A DNA stretch of 64,000 nt from Selenomonas sp. ND2010 (GTDB taxonomy: Bacteria; Bacillota; Negativicutes; Selenomonadales; Selenomonadaceae), in contig NZ_JNKI01000002.1 in the NCBI RefSeq assembly GCF_000702005.1, forward strand, positions 62,001 to 126,000, read 5' to 3'. Within the stretch, counting starts at the first letter, position 1; each line of letters opens with the position of its first letter. This document shows positions 33,212 through 41,380 of this stretch, piece by piece. The position numbers were made by a program, and so were the translations under genes. The notes beneath the pieces are model-generated. The model saw only the letters and a list, made by a program, of their open reading frames with translations, did not search any database and was not told the origin of the DNA.

Positions 33212-34447
33212 ATGATAAAGAAGCCTGAGCTACTAGCGCCGGCGGGAAATCTTGAAAAAATGAAGATGGCAATCCTTTTTGGTGCGGATGCTGTCTATTT
33301 AGGCGGTAAGGCCTTTGGCCTTCGCGCCTTAGGCGGCAACTTTAGCCGCGAAGAATTGAAAGAAGCAGTAGCATTCGCGCACGAACGGAATCGCAAGGTC
33401 TATGTTACGGTAAACATTTTTCCGCATAATGGAGATCTGGTCGGTTTGCCGGATTATCTAAAATATCTTGCGCAAATTAAAGTCGATGCGCTGCTGGTGG
33501 CTGATCTCGGAGTTTTCATGATGTGCCGGGAACTCATTCCGGAGATGGAGCTTCATATCAGCACGCAGGCCAACAATACCAATTGGGCGACGGTTAATGC
33601 CTGGAAGAAGTTGGGAGCAAAGCGCGTGGTGCTGGCCCGTGAAATGTCGCTGGCAGAAGTGCGCGAAATTCGGGAAAAGTGCGAAGTGGATTTGGAAATG
33701 TTTATGCATGGTGCTATGTGTATTTCGTATTCCGGGCGCTGTCTGTTGTCGAATTATTTTACGGGGCGCGATTCCAATCGTGGCAGTTGTGCACAATCCT
33801 GCCGCTGGAAATACGCGCTGGTGGAGGAAACTCGCCCCGGACAGTATTTTCCGATTGAGGAAGATGACCGTGGCACGTATATCATGAACTCGAAAGATAT
33901 GTGTTTGATGCCCCATATTCGCGATGTAATCGAAAGCGGAGTCGACAGCCTGAAAATAGAGGGCCGGATGAAAAGTGTCCATTATGCGGCAAGCGTAGTC
34001 AAAGCGTACCGGTTGGCAATTGATGCCTACTTTGAGGACCCGGAACATTTTTCGGTCAAACAGGAGTGGCTGGATGAACTGGAGAAGGTTTCGCATCGGA
34101 AATATACGACGGGATTTTATTATCATCAGCCGACAGCAGAAGATCAGATTTATAGCAAGACCTCTTATGATCAGACGTCGGATTTTGTTGGATTGGTTCG
34201 TTCGTATGATGAAGCGACGGGGTGGGCTGTGGTAGAGCAACGCAATAACATGAAGTTAGGACAGGAAATCGAGGTATTCCAGCCCACGGGACCGCTTTAT
34301 CGTCAGAAAATCTCTGCGATGAAGAATGAAGCCGGCGAAGATATTGACGTAGCACCGCATCCACAAATGATCCTTCGCATGAAGATGGAGCAGCCCGTAG
34401 AACCCTATACGATTTTGCGGCGAGATGTAACAAATGTAGGGCAATGA
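33212..34447 (+). CDS. U32-family tRNA uridine-34 hydroxylase, TrhP-like
   Basis: 411 aa. U32 'peptidases' of this branch (YegQ/TrhP; YrrN-YrrO in Bacillus) hydroxylate U34 of tRNA using prephenate. The signature EMFMHGAMCISYSGRCLLSN and the iron-sulfur-type cysteines (C in GRCLLS, GSCAQSCRW, plus a later Cys in KDMCLM) are present. Residues of about 1-300 form the barrel; 330-411 form the C-terminal beta domain (VGLVRSYDEATGWAVVEQRN). It pairs with trmR for two-step wobble modification. Confidence 0.85.
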   Translation: MIKKPELLAPAGNLEKMKMAILFGADAVYLGGKAFGLRALGGNFSREELKEAVAFAHERNRKVYVTVNIFPHNGDLVGLPDYLKYLAQIKVDALLVADLGVFMMCRELIPEMELHISTQANNTNWATVNAWKKLGAKRVVLAREMSLAEVREIREKCEVDLEMFMHGAMCISYSGRCLLSNYFTGRDSNRGSCAQSCRWKYALVEETRPGQYFPIEEDDRGTYIMNSKDMCLMPHIRDVIESGVDSLKIEGRMKSVHYAASVVKAYRLAIDAYFEDPEHFSVKQEWLDELEKVSHRKYTTGFYYHQPTAEDQIYSKTSYDQTSDFVGLVRSYDEATGWAVVEQRNNMKLGQEIEVFQPTGPLYRQKISAMKNEAGEDIDVAPHPQMILRMKMEQPVEPYTILRRDVTNVGQ

Positions 34448-34546
34448 TTCGTATTTTGGAATTTTTGTTGTAAAGTTGAATAAATTTATGATATGATGAA
34501 GTAGATGTTGTTTATACTATGAAAAAATTGGAAAGTGGTGTTGATT

Positions 34547-34822
34547 TTGGCTATTCGTTATTTTGGTACCGCTGCCGGCCGCGTTCAGGGCGTCGGCTTT
34601 CGTATGTTTGTTCAACAGCATGCTATGGATCTTCATGTTACCGGTTGGATAAGAAACATGGAGGATGGAACTGTTCAGATGGAGCTTCAAGGGGAACCTG
34701 AGGCAATCGACAAATTGGAAGGTTTCATTCGAGAGGGCAATTACTTCATCAAAGTGGAAAGCTTCAGCCTCGAAGAACGGCCGGTTGTCGACGGTGAGAA
34801 GCGTTTTGATGTCCGCTACTAA
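34547..34822 (+). CDS. acyP: acylphosphatase
   Basis: 91 aa from a TTG at 34547 (GGTG about 6 nt upstream), which gives the standard length; a GTG at 34535 is the alternative. It hydrolyses acyl phosphates. The catalytic arginine is R19 (GRVQGVGFR) and the asparagine N37 (WIRNMEDGTVQ). It is located 20 bp before aroQ, with no obvious metabolic link. Confidence 0.9.
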   Translation: MAIRYFGTAAGRVQGVGFRMFVQQHAMDLHVTGWIRNMEDGTVQMELQGEPEAIDKLEGFIREGNYFIKVESFSLEERPVVDGEKRFDVRY

Positions 34823-34842
34823 AACGGACGGGAGGAAATCAG

Positions 34843-35280
34843 ATGGCAAAAGTCCTTGTGCTCAATGGACCTAACCTCAACCTGTTGGGAACCCGTGAGC
34901 CGGAAATCTATGGTAGCACAACGCTCAAGGATATCGAACGGATGATGACAGCGCGTGCGCAGGAAGCTGGCCTGGCGATTGACTTTTATCAGTCAAACCA
35001 TGAAGGCTGTCTTGTCGATAAGGTGCAGGAAGCCAATCATCATTACGATTATATTATTTTTAATGCGGCTGCTTTTACGCATTACAGCATTGCGCTTCGT
35101 GATGCAATTGCCGCGATTGATGTTCCGCTTATCGAGGTTCATATATCCAATATCCATCAACGCGAAGAATTTCGCCATAAGTCCGTGCTGGCACCAGTTG
35201 CCATGGGACAGATATGCGGGTTGGGGATTGAGAGTTATATGGCAGCGCTCGAGGCCATTATTTACAAACTGAAAAAGTAA
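34843..35280 (+). CDS. aroQ: 3-dehydroquinate dehydratase, type II
   Basis: 145 aa. It performs the third shikimate step. The family start VLNGPNLNLLGTREPEIYG carries the active-site Arg and Tyr; QSNHEG, NAAAFTHYSIALRDA and EVHISNIHQREEFRHKS with the catalytic His complete the set. RBS GGGAGGAAATCAG. Confidence 0.96.
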   Translation: MAKVLVLNGPNLNLLGTREPEIYGSTTLKDIERMMTARAQEAGLAIDFYQSNHEGCLVDKVQEANHHYDYIIFNAAAFTHYSIALRDAIAAIDVPLIEVHISNIHQREEFRHKSVLAPVAMGQICGLGIESYMAALEAIIYKLKK

Positions 35281-35337
35281 TACCTTAGCCTTTCTCTAAG
35301 GAGGAGGGCTACTTTTATTGTTAGGAGTTGACCATTT

Positions 35338-36408
35338 ATGAAAGAGAGTCGTTTGCAGGCAATCCGTGCCCTTATGGAAGAGAATGGATTAGACGCGATC
35401 ATAGTAACAAAGTATGTGAATTTGCATTACTTTAGCGGTTTTCGTGGCGATGATACCACGTTGGTTATCAGCCGGGATATGGCGATGCTTATTACGGATA
35501 ATCGGTATACGGAGCAGGCAAGCCAGCAAGCGCCGCTGTTTGAGATTGTGGAACAGAAAGACGGTCTGTGGAAAAAAACAGCGGAATGTGTGAAAAAAGT
35601 TGGTGCAAAGAAAGCTGGTTTTGAGGGCAATGCGATGGTTTATGCCGACTTTGTGACATTGACGAAGCTCCTCGATGGTGTGGAGTTCACTACGGCGGTT
35701 GAGCTCGATGCCCTTCGTCAAGTAAAAGATGCAGAGGAAATCAATCATATCCGTAAGGCCTGTGAAATTGCCGACATAGGATTTCAGGATATTTTGACTT
35801 ATGTGCGGCCGGGGATGACCGAGGTACAGGTAGCCGCTCATCTAGAAAATTGCATGCGTGAAAATGGCTCGGAGGGGCCGTCGTTTACAACGATTATGGC
35901 GTCAGGGATTCGTGGCGTCCTGCCCCATGGTATTGCAACGGAGAAAGTCATCGAAGAAGGGGAGTTTTTAACGATGGACTACGGTGCTATTTACGCGGGG
36001 TACGACTCGGATATTACTCGTACGATATGTGTCGGTCATGCCGACGAAAAACAGCGCCGTATTTATCACGCCGTACTCGAATCCCAAAAGTTGGCATTGG
36101 ATTTGATTAAGCCAGGCGTTTCCGGTAAAGCGGTTCATGTTGCCGTACAAGATAATCTTGAAAAGTATGGGCTGAAACAGTATTTTGGTCATGGCCTTGG
36201 CCATAGCCTGGGGCTGGAAATTCATGAGGAACCGCGCATGTCTCCGAAAAAGGATTATATTCTTCAGGAAAACATGTTGATTACGGATGAGCCTGGCGTT
36301 TATATTCCTGAGTGGGGGGGTCTTCGCATAGAGGACACTGTGCTCGTTACGAAAAATGGTTGCGAGCCCCTGACAAAATCCAGCAAAGATCTTATCGAAG
36401 TAGGTTGA
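35338..36408 (+). CDS. M24-family Xaa-Pro aminopeptidase/dipeptidase
   Basis: 356 aa. It removes N-terminal residues before proline, with a dinuclear metal site. The ligands are visible: D in MDYGAIYAGYDSDITRT (two Asp), H in FGHGLGHSLGLEIHEEP, E in ITDEPGVYIPEWGG and E in GLRIEDTV. The N-terminal creatinase-like domain occupies about 1-130. In many Firmicutes this gene directly precedes efp, as here. Confidence 0.92.
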   Translation: MKESRLQAIRALMEENGLDAIIVTKYVNLHYFSGFRGDDTTLVISRDMAMLITDNRYTEQASQQAPLFEIVEQKDGLWKKTAECVKKVGAKKAGFEGNAMVYADFVTLTKLLDGVEFTTAVELDALRQVKDAEEINHIRKACEIADIGFQDILTYVRPGMTEVQVAAHLENCMRENGSEGPSFTTIMASGIRGVLPHGIATEKVIEEGEFLTMDYGAIYAGYDSDITRTICVGHADEKQRRIYHAVLESQKLALDLIKPGVSGKAVHVAVQDNLEKYGLKQYFGHGLGHSLGLEIHEEPRMSPKKDYILQENMLITDEPGVYIPEWGGLRIEDTVLVTKNGCEPLTKSSKDLIEVG

Positions 36409-36434
36409 ATCGACAAGAAGATAGCAAGGAACCC

Positions 36435-36463
36435 TTTTCAAAAAGTTTAAAATATGCTATTAT
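36435..36463 (+). promoter_or_regulatory. probable promoter of efp
   Basis: TTTTCA (36435-36440), 17-nt spacer and TATTAT (36458-36463), about 58 bp before efp. Confidence 0.45.
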
Positions 36464-36520
36464 AGATTCGTTACATTGAAATCAATGCCGTGAAGGCAAT
36501 ATATTGGAGGGCGTAAGTTA

Positions 36521-37078
36521 ATGATTAATAGTACTGATTTCCGCACGGGTCTCACGATTGAGATTGATGGTGGCGTATGGCAGATTGTTGATTTCCAGCA
36601 TGTAAAACCGGGTAAAGGCGCTGCTTTCGTTCGCACGAAAATCAAAAACGTTGAGACGGGTGCTGTTGTTGAGCGCACGTTCAACCCGAATGAGAAAATG
36701 CCGGCAGCGCATCTGGAGACGCAGAACATGCAGTTCCTCTATGAAGCAGATGGCATGTACACGTTCATGAACACGGAAACGTATGAGCAGGTTGAACTCA
36801 ACAAAGAGCAGCTTGGCGATGCACTGAACTACCTGATGGAGAATATGGAAGTATCCATCCAGATGTTCAAGGGCCGTATCATTGGCATTCAGCTCCCGAA
36901 CTCGGTTAACCTCAAAGTTATTGAGTGCGAGCCGAGCGTTAAAGGCAACACGGCAACGGGTGCTACGAAGATGGCTAAAGTTGAGACGGGCTATGAAGTT
37001 CGCGTTCCGCTGTTCATCAACGAAGGCGAAGTTCTTCGCATCGATACCCGTACGGGCAACTACATCGAGCGTGCTTGA
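36521..37078 (+). CDS. efp: elongation factor P
   Basis: 185 aa, three-domain EF-P that relieves ribosome stalling at polyproline. The tip residue is K32 in KPGKGAA, the position modified in many bacteria. RBS TGGAGGGCG. Codon bias is as strong as in pckA, marking high expression. It is closed by its own terminator. Confidence 0.97.
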   Translation: MINSTDFRTGLTIEIDGGVWQIVDFQHVKPGKGAAFVRTKIKNVETGAVVERTFNPNEKMPAAHLETQNMQFLYEADGMYTFMNTETYEQVELNKEQLGDALNYLMENMEVSIQMFKGRIIGIQLPNSVNLKVIECEPSVKGNTATGATKMAKVETGYEVRVPLFINEGEVLRIDTRTGNYIERA

Positions 37079-37102
37079 TTCTGTTGGGATTTGATGCTTT
37101 GG

Positions 37103-37139
37103 ACTGCCGCATCATGGAAAAATGGTGCGGCAGTTTTTT
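37103..37139 (+). terminator. efp terminator
   Basis: ACTGCCGCATCA (37103-37114) pairs with TGGTGCGGCAGT (37123-37134, one G-T), then TTTTT. Confidence 0.85.
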
Positions 37140-37256
37140 GATGAATTTTTCGTAATTATTTCCGGGTTGGCAGGAATCCCATAGCTGTTTCGCGAAATTG
37201 TAATATGTATAATTATTCGAGTGAGAGCATCTGTCATAAATTGGGAGGGATTCGTA

Positions 37257-37655
37257 ATGGAAAAAGAAAAAGAAATCAAGAAAACCGGTACGTTAGGTTC
37301 TATCCGTATTGCAGATGAAGTTGTCAGCATTATTGCCGGACTGGCTGCGACGGAGGTAGAAGGTATCGCTGGTATGAGCGGTGGCATTGCTGGTGGTATT
37401 GCGGAGATGCTGGGCCGCAAGAATTTTGCCAAAGGCGTGAAAGTCGAGGTCGGCGAAAAAGAAGCTGCGGTCGATCTTTATATCATTGTGAAATATGGGG
37501 TGCGTATTCCGGATATCGCTCTGGCCGCACAGGAAAATGTTAAGCAGGCCATTGAGACAATGACAGGGCTTTCGGTAGTCGAGGTCAACGTTCATGTTCA
37601 GGGGGTAGGTTTCCCGGAAGATGAGAATCATGAGGATGAGGTTCGTGTCCGTTAA
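37257..37655 (+). CDS. Asp23/Gls24-family envelope stress protein
   Basis: 132 aa from the ATG at 37257 (GGGAGGGATTCGTA); the frame continues upstream to 37221 without a site. The family core GSIRIADEVVSIIAGLAATEVEGIAGMSGG is intact and the C-terminus reads VEVNVHVQGVGF. In Gram-positives Asp23 polymerises beneath the membrane through AmaP, encoded next. It heads a long co-directional cluster ending at recN. Confidence 0.93.
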   Translation: MEKEKEIKKTGTLGSIRIADEVVSIIAGLAATEVEGIAGMSGGIAGGIAEMLGRKNFAKGVKVEVGEKEAAVDLYIIVKYGVRIPDIALAAQENVKQAIETMTGLSVVEVNVHVQGVGFPEDENHEDEVRVR

Positions 37656-37669
37656 AAGAGGCTGATGAT

Positions 37670-38239
37670 ATGGGGTTAATCAATCGATTTTTTCTCTTAT
37701 TGCTGTCTCTGATTACGCTGGCTCTGTCCATAGCGGTCTTAGGTGCAGTGTTTGGATGGCTCTCCGAGGCTGTATGGCTGGAGGCAATTCGCTATGCGTT
37801 AGGTCGTCAGGAGACGATTGCTGCTGCTGTGATGGCATTCCTGATTGGTTTGAAATTGTTGGCGCAAGTCTTTTCCCGTTCTAGGGAAAAGATGTCCAGT
37901 AAAGGGGAGTATGTCATTGAAAGTGGTCCGCGCGGAGAAGTCCGCGTGGCACTGGATGCTGTGCGCAACTTTACGGATAGACTGGCACGTGAGGCACATG
38001 GCGTTCGCGATGTCCGCGTAGCAGTAAAGGCCAAGAATCGCAAGGAAGGCGCAACGCTTGCTTTGCAACTTGATCTGGTGGTTGGTCGTGAGGCCGAGGT
38101 GACGACGTTGTCTGAGAAACTCACTACGACCATTCAACAGCAGCTTGAGCAGACGATGGCACTAGCGGAAGTGCCGGTAACCATTGTGATAAAAGATGTC
38201 TCTGATGCACAACCGTCCAAAAAGCATCGTGTGGTATAA
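37670..38239 (+). CDS. amaP: alkaline-shock membrane anchor AmaP
   Basis: 189 aa. Two transmembrane segments (about 5-29 and 47-66) precede a cytoplasmic Asp23-like domain (GEVRVALDAVRNFTDRLAREAHGV to VPVTIVIKDV). It anchors Asp23-type proteins to the membrane. It lies between asp23 and a DUF2273 gene, the usual order. Confidence 0.88.
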   Translation: MGLINRFFLLLLSLITLALSIAVLGAVFGWLSEAVWLEAIRYALGRQETIAAAVMAFLIGLKLLAQVFSRSREKMSSKGEYVIESGPRGEVRVALDAVRNFTDRLAREAHGVRDVRVAVKAKNRKEGATLALQLDLVVGREAEVTTLSEKLTTTIQQQLEQTMALAEVPVTIVIKDVSDAQPSKKHRVV

Positions 38240-38254
38240 GGCGGTGACTGGTTG

Positions 38255-38500
38255 ATGAAAGAGGATTTCAAGTCAATATGTCAGGCAATGTGGCAGGAGC
38301 ATCGTGGAAAAACAGTGGGAGCTGTAGCCGGAATCATCCTGGGAACAGCAATCCTCTGTTTTGGCTTTTGGCGTACATTCTTCGTTCTATGCTGTGGGCT
38401 GGTTGGTCTTTATGTCGGTGCCCAGATGGATCAGGGGGAGAATGTCTTAGGTGTCATCAGCGATAGAGTGCTGCATATGTCGGAGCGTTTTCGGAATTAA
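38255..38500 (+). CDS. DUF2273-family small membrane protein
   Basis: 81 aa from the ATG at 38255 (a TTG at 38252 is equally possible). The two adjacent hydrophobic stretches (about 20-34 and 36-52) and GFWRTFFVLCCGLVGLYVG match DUF2273, the third member of the asp23-amaP module. Function unknown. Confidence 0.85.
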   Translation: MKEDFKSICQAMWQEHRGKTVGAVAGIILGTAILCFGFWRTFFVLCCGLVGLYVGAQMDQGENVLGVISDRVLHMSERFRN

Positions 38501-38525
38501 GATTAAAGTAAGAGGAAGGTAAGTA

Positions 38526-38957
38526 ATGAGTCGTAGACAAGCAAGGGAAGCAGCCCTGCAGGCGCTTTTCCAGTTGGATTTAAATCAGGCAGATACGGAA
38601 GAGCAGCAGGGAATGTATGAGACCCTGGCTATCGATACTGCATTAAGCGAGGGAGAAAAAATGTCCGCCCGCGATCGTTCGTACGTGCAGGCGCTGGTTC
38701 GTGGCACTCGTGAGAATATCAAAGCAATCGATGCATTGATTATGGAGAGCTCTAAAGATTGGAAAATTGAGCGTATGGCAGCAGTAGACCGCAACTTGGT
38801 TCGCATTGCCATCTACGAGATTCATTTCTCGGAGGAAAAACTTACGCCAAATATCGCAATCAATGAGGCTGTGGAACTGGCGAAAAAGTACGGTACGGAT
38901 GATTCCAGCCGCTATGTCAATGGAATCCTGGGCGCAATGATGAAGCTTTCGCGCTAA
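38526..38957 (+). CDS. nusB: transcription antitermination factor NusB
   Basis: 143 aa, all helical. It binds boxA RNA with S10 in rRNA antitermination. Family marks are REAALQALFQLDLN at the start, DRNLVRIAIYE and NIAINEAVELAKKYG.DDSSRYVNGILGA. RBS AGGAAGGTAAGT. Confidence 0.95.
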   Translation: MSRRQAREAALQALFQLDLNQADTEEQQGMYETLAIDTALSEGEKMSARDRSYVQALVRGTRENIKAIDALIMESSKDWKIERMAAVDRNLVRIAIYEIHFSEEKLTPNIAINEAVELAKKYGTDDSSRYVNGILGAMMKLSR

Positions 38958-38968
38958 TGAAACGAACT

Positions 38969-38997
38969 GCCAGACCCAAAGAATGGTCTGGCTTTTT
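38969..38997 (+). terminator. terminator after nusB
   Basis: GCCAGACC (38969-38976) pairs with GGTCTGGC (38985-38992), then TTTTT. It lies 22 bp before the xseA start and may act as an attenuator within the cluster. Confidence 0.75.
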
Positions 38998-39018
38998 CGT
39001 ATGTCTGGAGGGAATTGG

Positions 39019-40239
39019 GTGGCAATACATTCTGTCAGTCAGGTAAACAAGTTCATAAAGAGTATGTTTGACCGGGAAAACGTGTTGCGTGGTATTATGA
39101 TTCGTGGCGAAATCTCGAATTTTAAATGCTATCCGTCCGGACACTGCTATTTTACGTTGAAAGATGCAGGTGGGGCGCTAAAAGCAGTAATGTTTAAAAG
39201 CCGCGCGCAGCACCTGCGGTTTCAACCGGTCAATGGGTTAAAAGTCGTAGCATCGGGAACGATTTCTGTTTATGAGCGGGATGGTGTCTATCAGCTTTAT
39301 GTGGATTCTCTCGCGCCTGAGGGAACTGGCGATTTGCAATTGGCCTTTGAACAGTTGAAGGCAAAACTCACGGAGGAAGGTTTGTTTGAGCAATCCTGTA
39401 AAAAGCCTTTGCCAGTATTCCCCAAGCGAATCGGTGTGGTGACCTCACTGGCAGGGGCTGTTTTGCGGGATATCTATCATGTGTCGAAGCATCGGTGGCC
39501 GCAGATTCAGTTGCTCCTTCATCCAGTACAGGTGCAGGGCGAAGGCTCCGCAGAACAAATTGCTGCAGCAATTGAGTTTTTTAATAAATTGTGTCCGGTG
39601 GACGTTTTGATTGTAGGCCGTGGCGGCGGTTCGATGGAAGATCTATGGTCCTTCAATGAGGAATGTGTGGTTCGAGCGATTTATGGATCGAAGATTCCGG
39701 TTATTTCTGCCGTTGGGCATGAGACGGATTTTACTTTGTCTGATTTTGTCGCAGATGTCCGGGCAGCAACACCGTCGAATGCGGCCGAACTTGCGGTACC
39801 AGATTGCCGGGAGGTAGCACGTCATATCCAGAATCTACAGGCGCGTTTGACAAGTCAGGCGAAAAAGGGGATTGAAAGCCGCAGACTGCGGCTTAATGCC
39901 TGCCTGCGCAGTCCGGTTCTTGCCAGCCCCCAGACGATGCTGGCAGCGCGGCGGCAGCGGCTCGACTATGTGCTCAGTGATTTGCAGCGACTGACAGAAA
40001 AGGGGCTTACTACGAAAAAGCACTGCCTGAATTTATTGTTGGAACGGTTGGATAGCATGAATCCTGCAGGCGTCCTTCGGCGCGGTTACACCATGGCGGA
40101 AAAGCGTGGTAAGTTGGTGACCAGCATACGGGAGGTTTCGCCCCAGGATAAGTTGACACTGCTCCTTGCGGATGGTAGAGCTGCTGTCGAAGTATTGGAT
40201 ATCACAGCGAACGACAAGGCTGGAAAGGAAGGAAGATAA
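39019..40239 (+). CDS. xseA: exodeoxyribonuclease VII large subunit
   Basis: 406 aa from a GTG at 39019 (TGGAGGG upstream); upstream in-frame ATGs at 38983 and 39001 precede or overlap that site. It degrades single-stranded DNA with XseB. The N-terminal OB fold (IRGEISNFKCYPSGHCYFTLKD), the catalytic core (GVVTSLAGAVLRDI, IVGRGGGSMEDLWSFNEE, AVGHETDFTLSDFVADVRAATPSNAAE) and the C-terminal coiled region are complete. Confidence 0.95.
   Translation: MAIHSVSQVNKFIKSMFDRENVLRGIMIRGEISNFKCYPSGHCYFTLKDAGGALKAVMFKSRAQHLRFQPVNGLKVVASGTISVYERDGVYQLYVDSLAPEGTGDLQLAFEQLKAKLTEEGLFEQSCKKPLPVFPKRIGVVTSLAGAVLRDIYHVSKHRWPQIQLLLHPVQVQGEGSAEQIAAAIEFFNKLCPVDVLIVGRGGGSMEDLWSFNEECVVRAIYGSKIPVISAVGHETDFTLSDFVADVRAATPSNAAELAVPDCREVARHIQNLQARLTSQAKKGIESRRLRLNACLRSPVLASPQTMLAARRQRLDYVLSDLQRLTEKGLTTKKHCLNLLLERLDSMNPAGVLRRGYTMAEKRGKLVTSIREVSPQDKLTLLLADGRAAVEVLDITANDKAGKEGR
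39847..39858. repeat. YTGACNNGTCAR palindrome in xseA
   Basis: TTGACAAGTCAG, member of the recurrent motif. Confidence 0.5.
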
Positions 40240-40240
40240 G

Positions 40241-40480
40241 ATGCCGAGAAAAAAGGAGTTATCGTTTGAAGAATCGCTGGAGAAGCTGGAGCGGATTGTT
40301 GCATCCATGGAAGCGGGCGATAGCAATCTAAAAGACCTTATGGCAAATTATTCCGAAGGAGTCCAGCTGGGAAATAATTGCCTCAAGGCGCTGGCGGATG
40401 CGGAAAAGACTATGGATCTTTTGGTTCGTGAAGACAACAAGAAACTAATCAAACAAGAATTGCAGATAGAGGGAGAATAA
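40241..40480 (+). CDS. xseB: exodeoxyribonuclease VII small subunit
   Basis: 79 aa from the ATG at 40241 (GGAAGGAAGATAAG); the frame extends into xseA without a site. LSFEESLEKLERIVASMEAGDSNLKDLMANYSEGVQL is the standard XseB helical hairpin. It starts 1 bp after the xseA stop. Confidence 0.93.
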   Translation: MPRKKELSFEESLEKLERIVASMEAGDSNLKDLMANYSEGVQLGNNCLKALADAEKTMDLLVREDNKKLIKQELQIEGE

Positions 40481-41365
40481 ATGATGAAGCTCAAGGAACT
40501 CTGGAAAGAAAGACAGCAACTGGTTGAGTCTGCTTTGGCAGGGGAACTCAATAAAAAATCTCCAATCGACAAGACGCTGACGGAATCCATGGAGTATAGT
40601 CTAATGGCTGGCGGAAAACGCCTGCGTCCGGTACTTTTGATGGCCGCTGCCGATGCATTGGGAACCGATGGTACGAAATTCCTCAAAACGGGTATTGCCA
40701 TTGAGATGATTCATACGTATTCTCTGATTCATGATGATTTGCCGGCCATGGATGACGATGACTATCGCCGTGGCAAGCTGACCAATCATAAAGTTTATGG
40801 TGCCGGCATGGCAACCTTGGCTGGTGATGCCTTGCTGACGTTGGCTTTTGAGGTGATGCTCCGGCAGGAAGGTGTCGATGCGGAAACTTTGGTAAAAGTT
40901 GTCCGCGAAATGAGCGCTGCTGCTGGCCCTGATGGAATGGTGGGCGGACAGGCACTAGACATGGAGTCGGAAAACAAACGGATTGATATGGATACCATGC
41001 GCTTGGTTCATATGGGAAAAACTGGTGCGTTATTCCGTGCGGCTATCCGCAGTGGAGCAATTTTGGCTGGAGCAACGGAAGTTCAGCTGGCAGCTTTGAC
41101 GGAGTATGCGGATAAATTTGGTTTGGCCTTCCAGATTACCGATGATATTTTGGATGTTATCGGCGATGAAGCTGTGATCGGCAAACCGGTTGGCAGTGAT
41201 GAAAAAAATCATAAATCCACGTATGTTACGTTGACTTCACTGGATGAAGCCAAGAAATTGGCTCAGGAAACGGTGGAAGAGGCTGTAGCAGCTTTGAAGG
41301 ATTTTGGCCCAGAGGCGGACTTCCTGCGTGAGCTCGTTTCTTATCTGGTCGACCGTAATAAATGA
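40481..41365 (+). CDS. ispA: short-chain polyprenyl (farnesyl) diphosphate synthase
   Basis: 294 aa. It condenses IPP with allylic diphosphates. The first Asp-rich motif is DDLPAMDDDD (about 86-95) and the second is TDDILD (about 223-228); GGKRLRP and MVGGQALDME are also present. The position next to dxs and length point to farnesyl diphosphate synthase, but geranylgeranyl products cannot be excluded. Confidence 0.92.
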   Translation: MMKLKELWKERQQLVESALAGELNKKSPIDKTLTESMEYSLMAGGKRLRPVLLMAAADALGTDGTKFLKTGIAIEMIHTYSLIHDDLPAMDDDDYRRGKLTNHKVYGAGMATLAGDALLTLAFEVMLRQEGVDAETLVKVVREMSAAAGPDGMVGGQALDMESENKRIDMDTMRLVHMGKTGALFRAAIRSGAILAGATEVQLAALTEYADKFGLAFQITDDILDVIGDEAVIGKPVGSDEKNHKSTYVTLTSLDEAKKLAQETVEEAVAALKDFGPEADFLRELVSYLVDRNK

Positions 41366-41380
41366 TGGGGAGTGCTGGGC

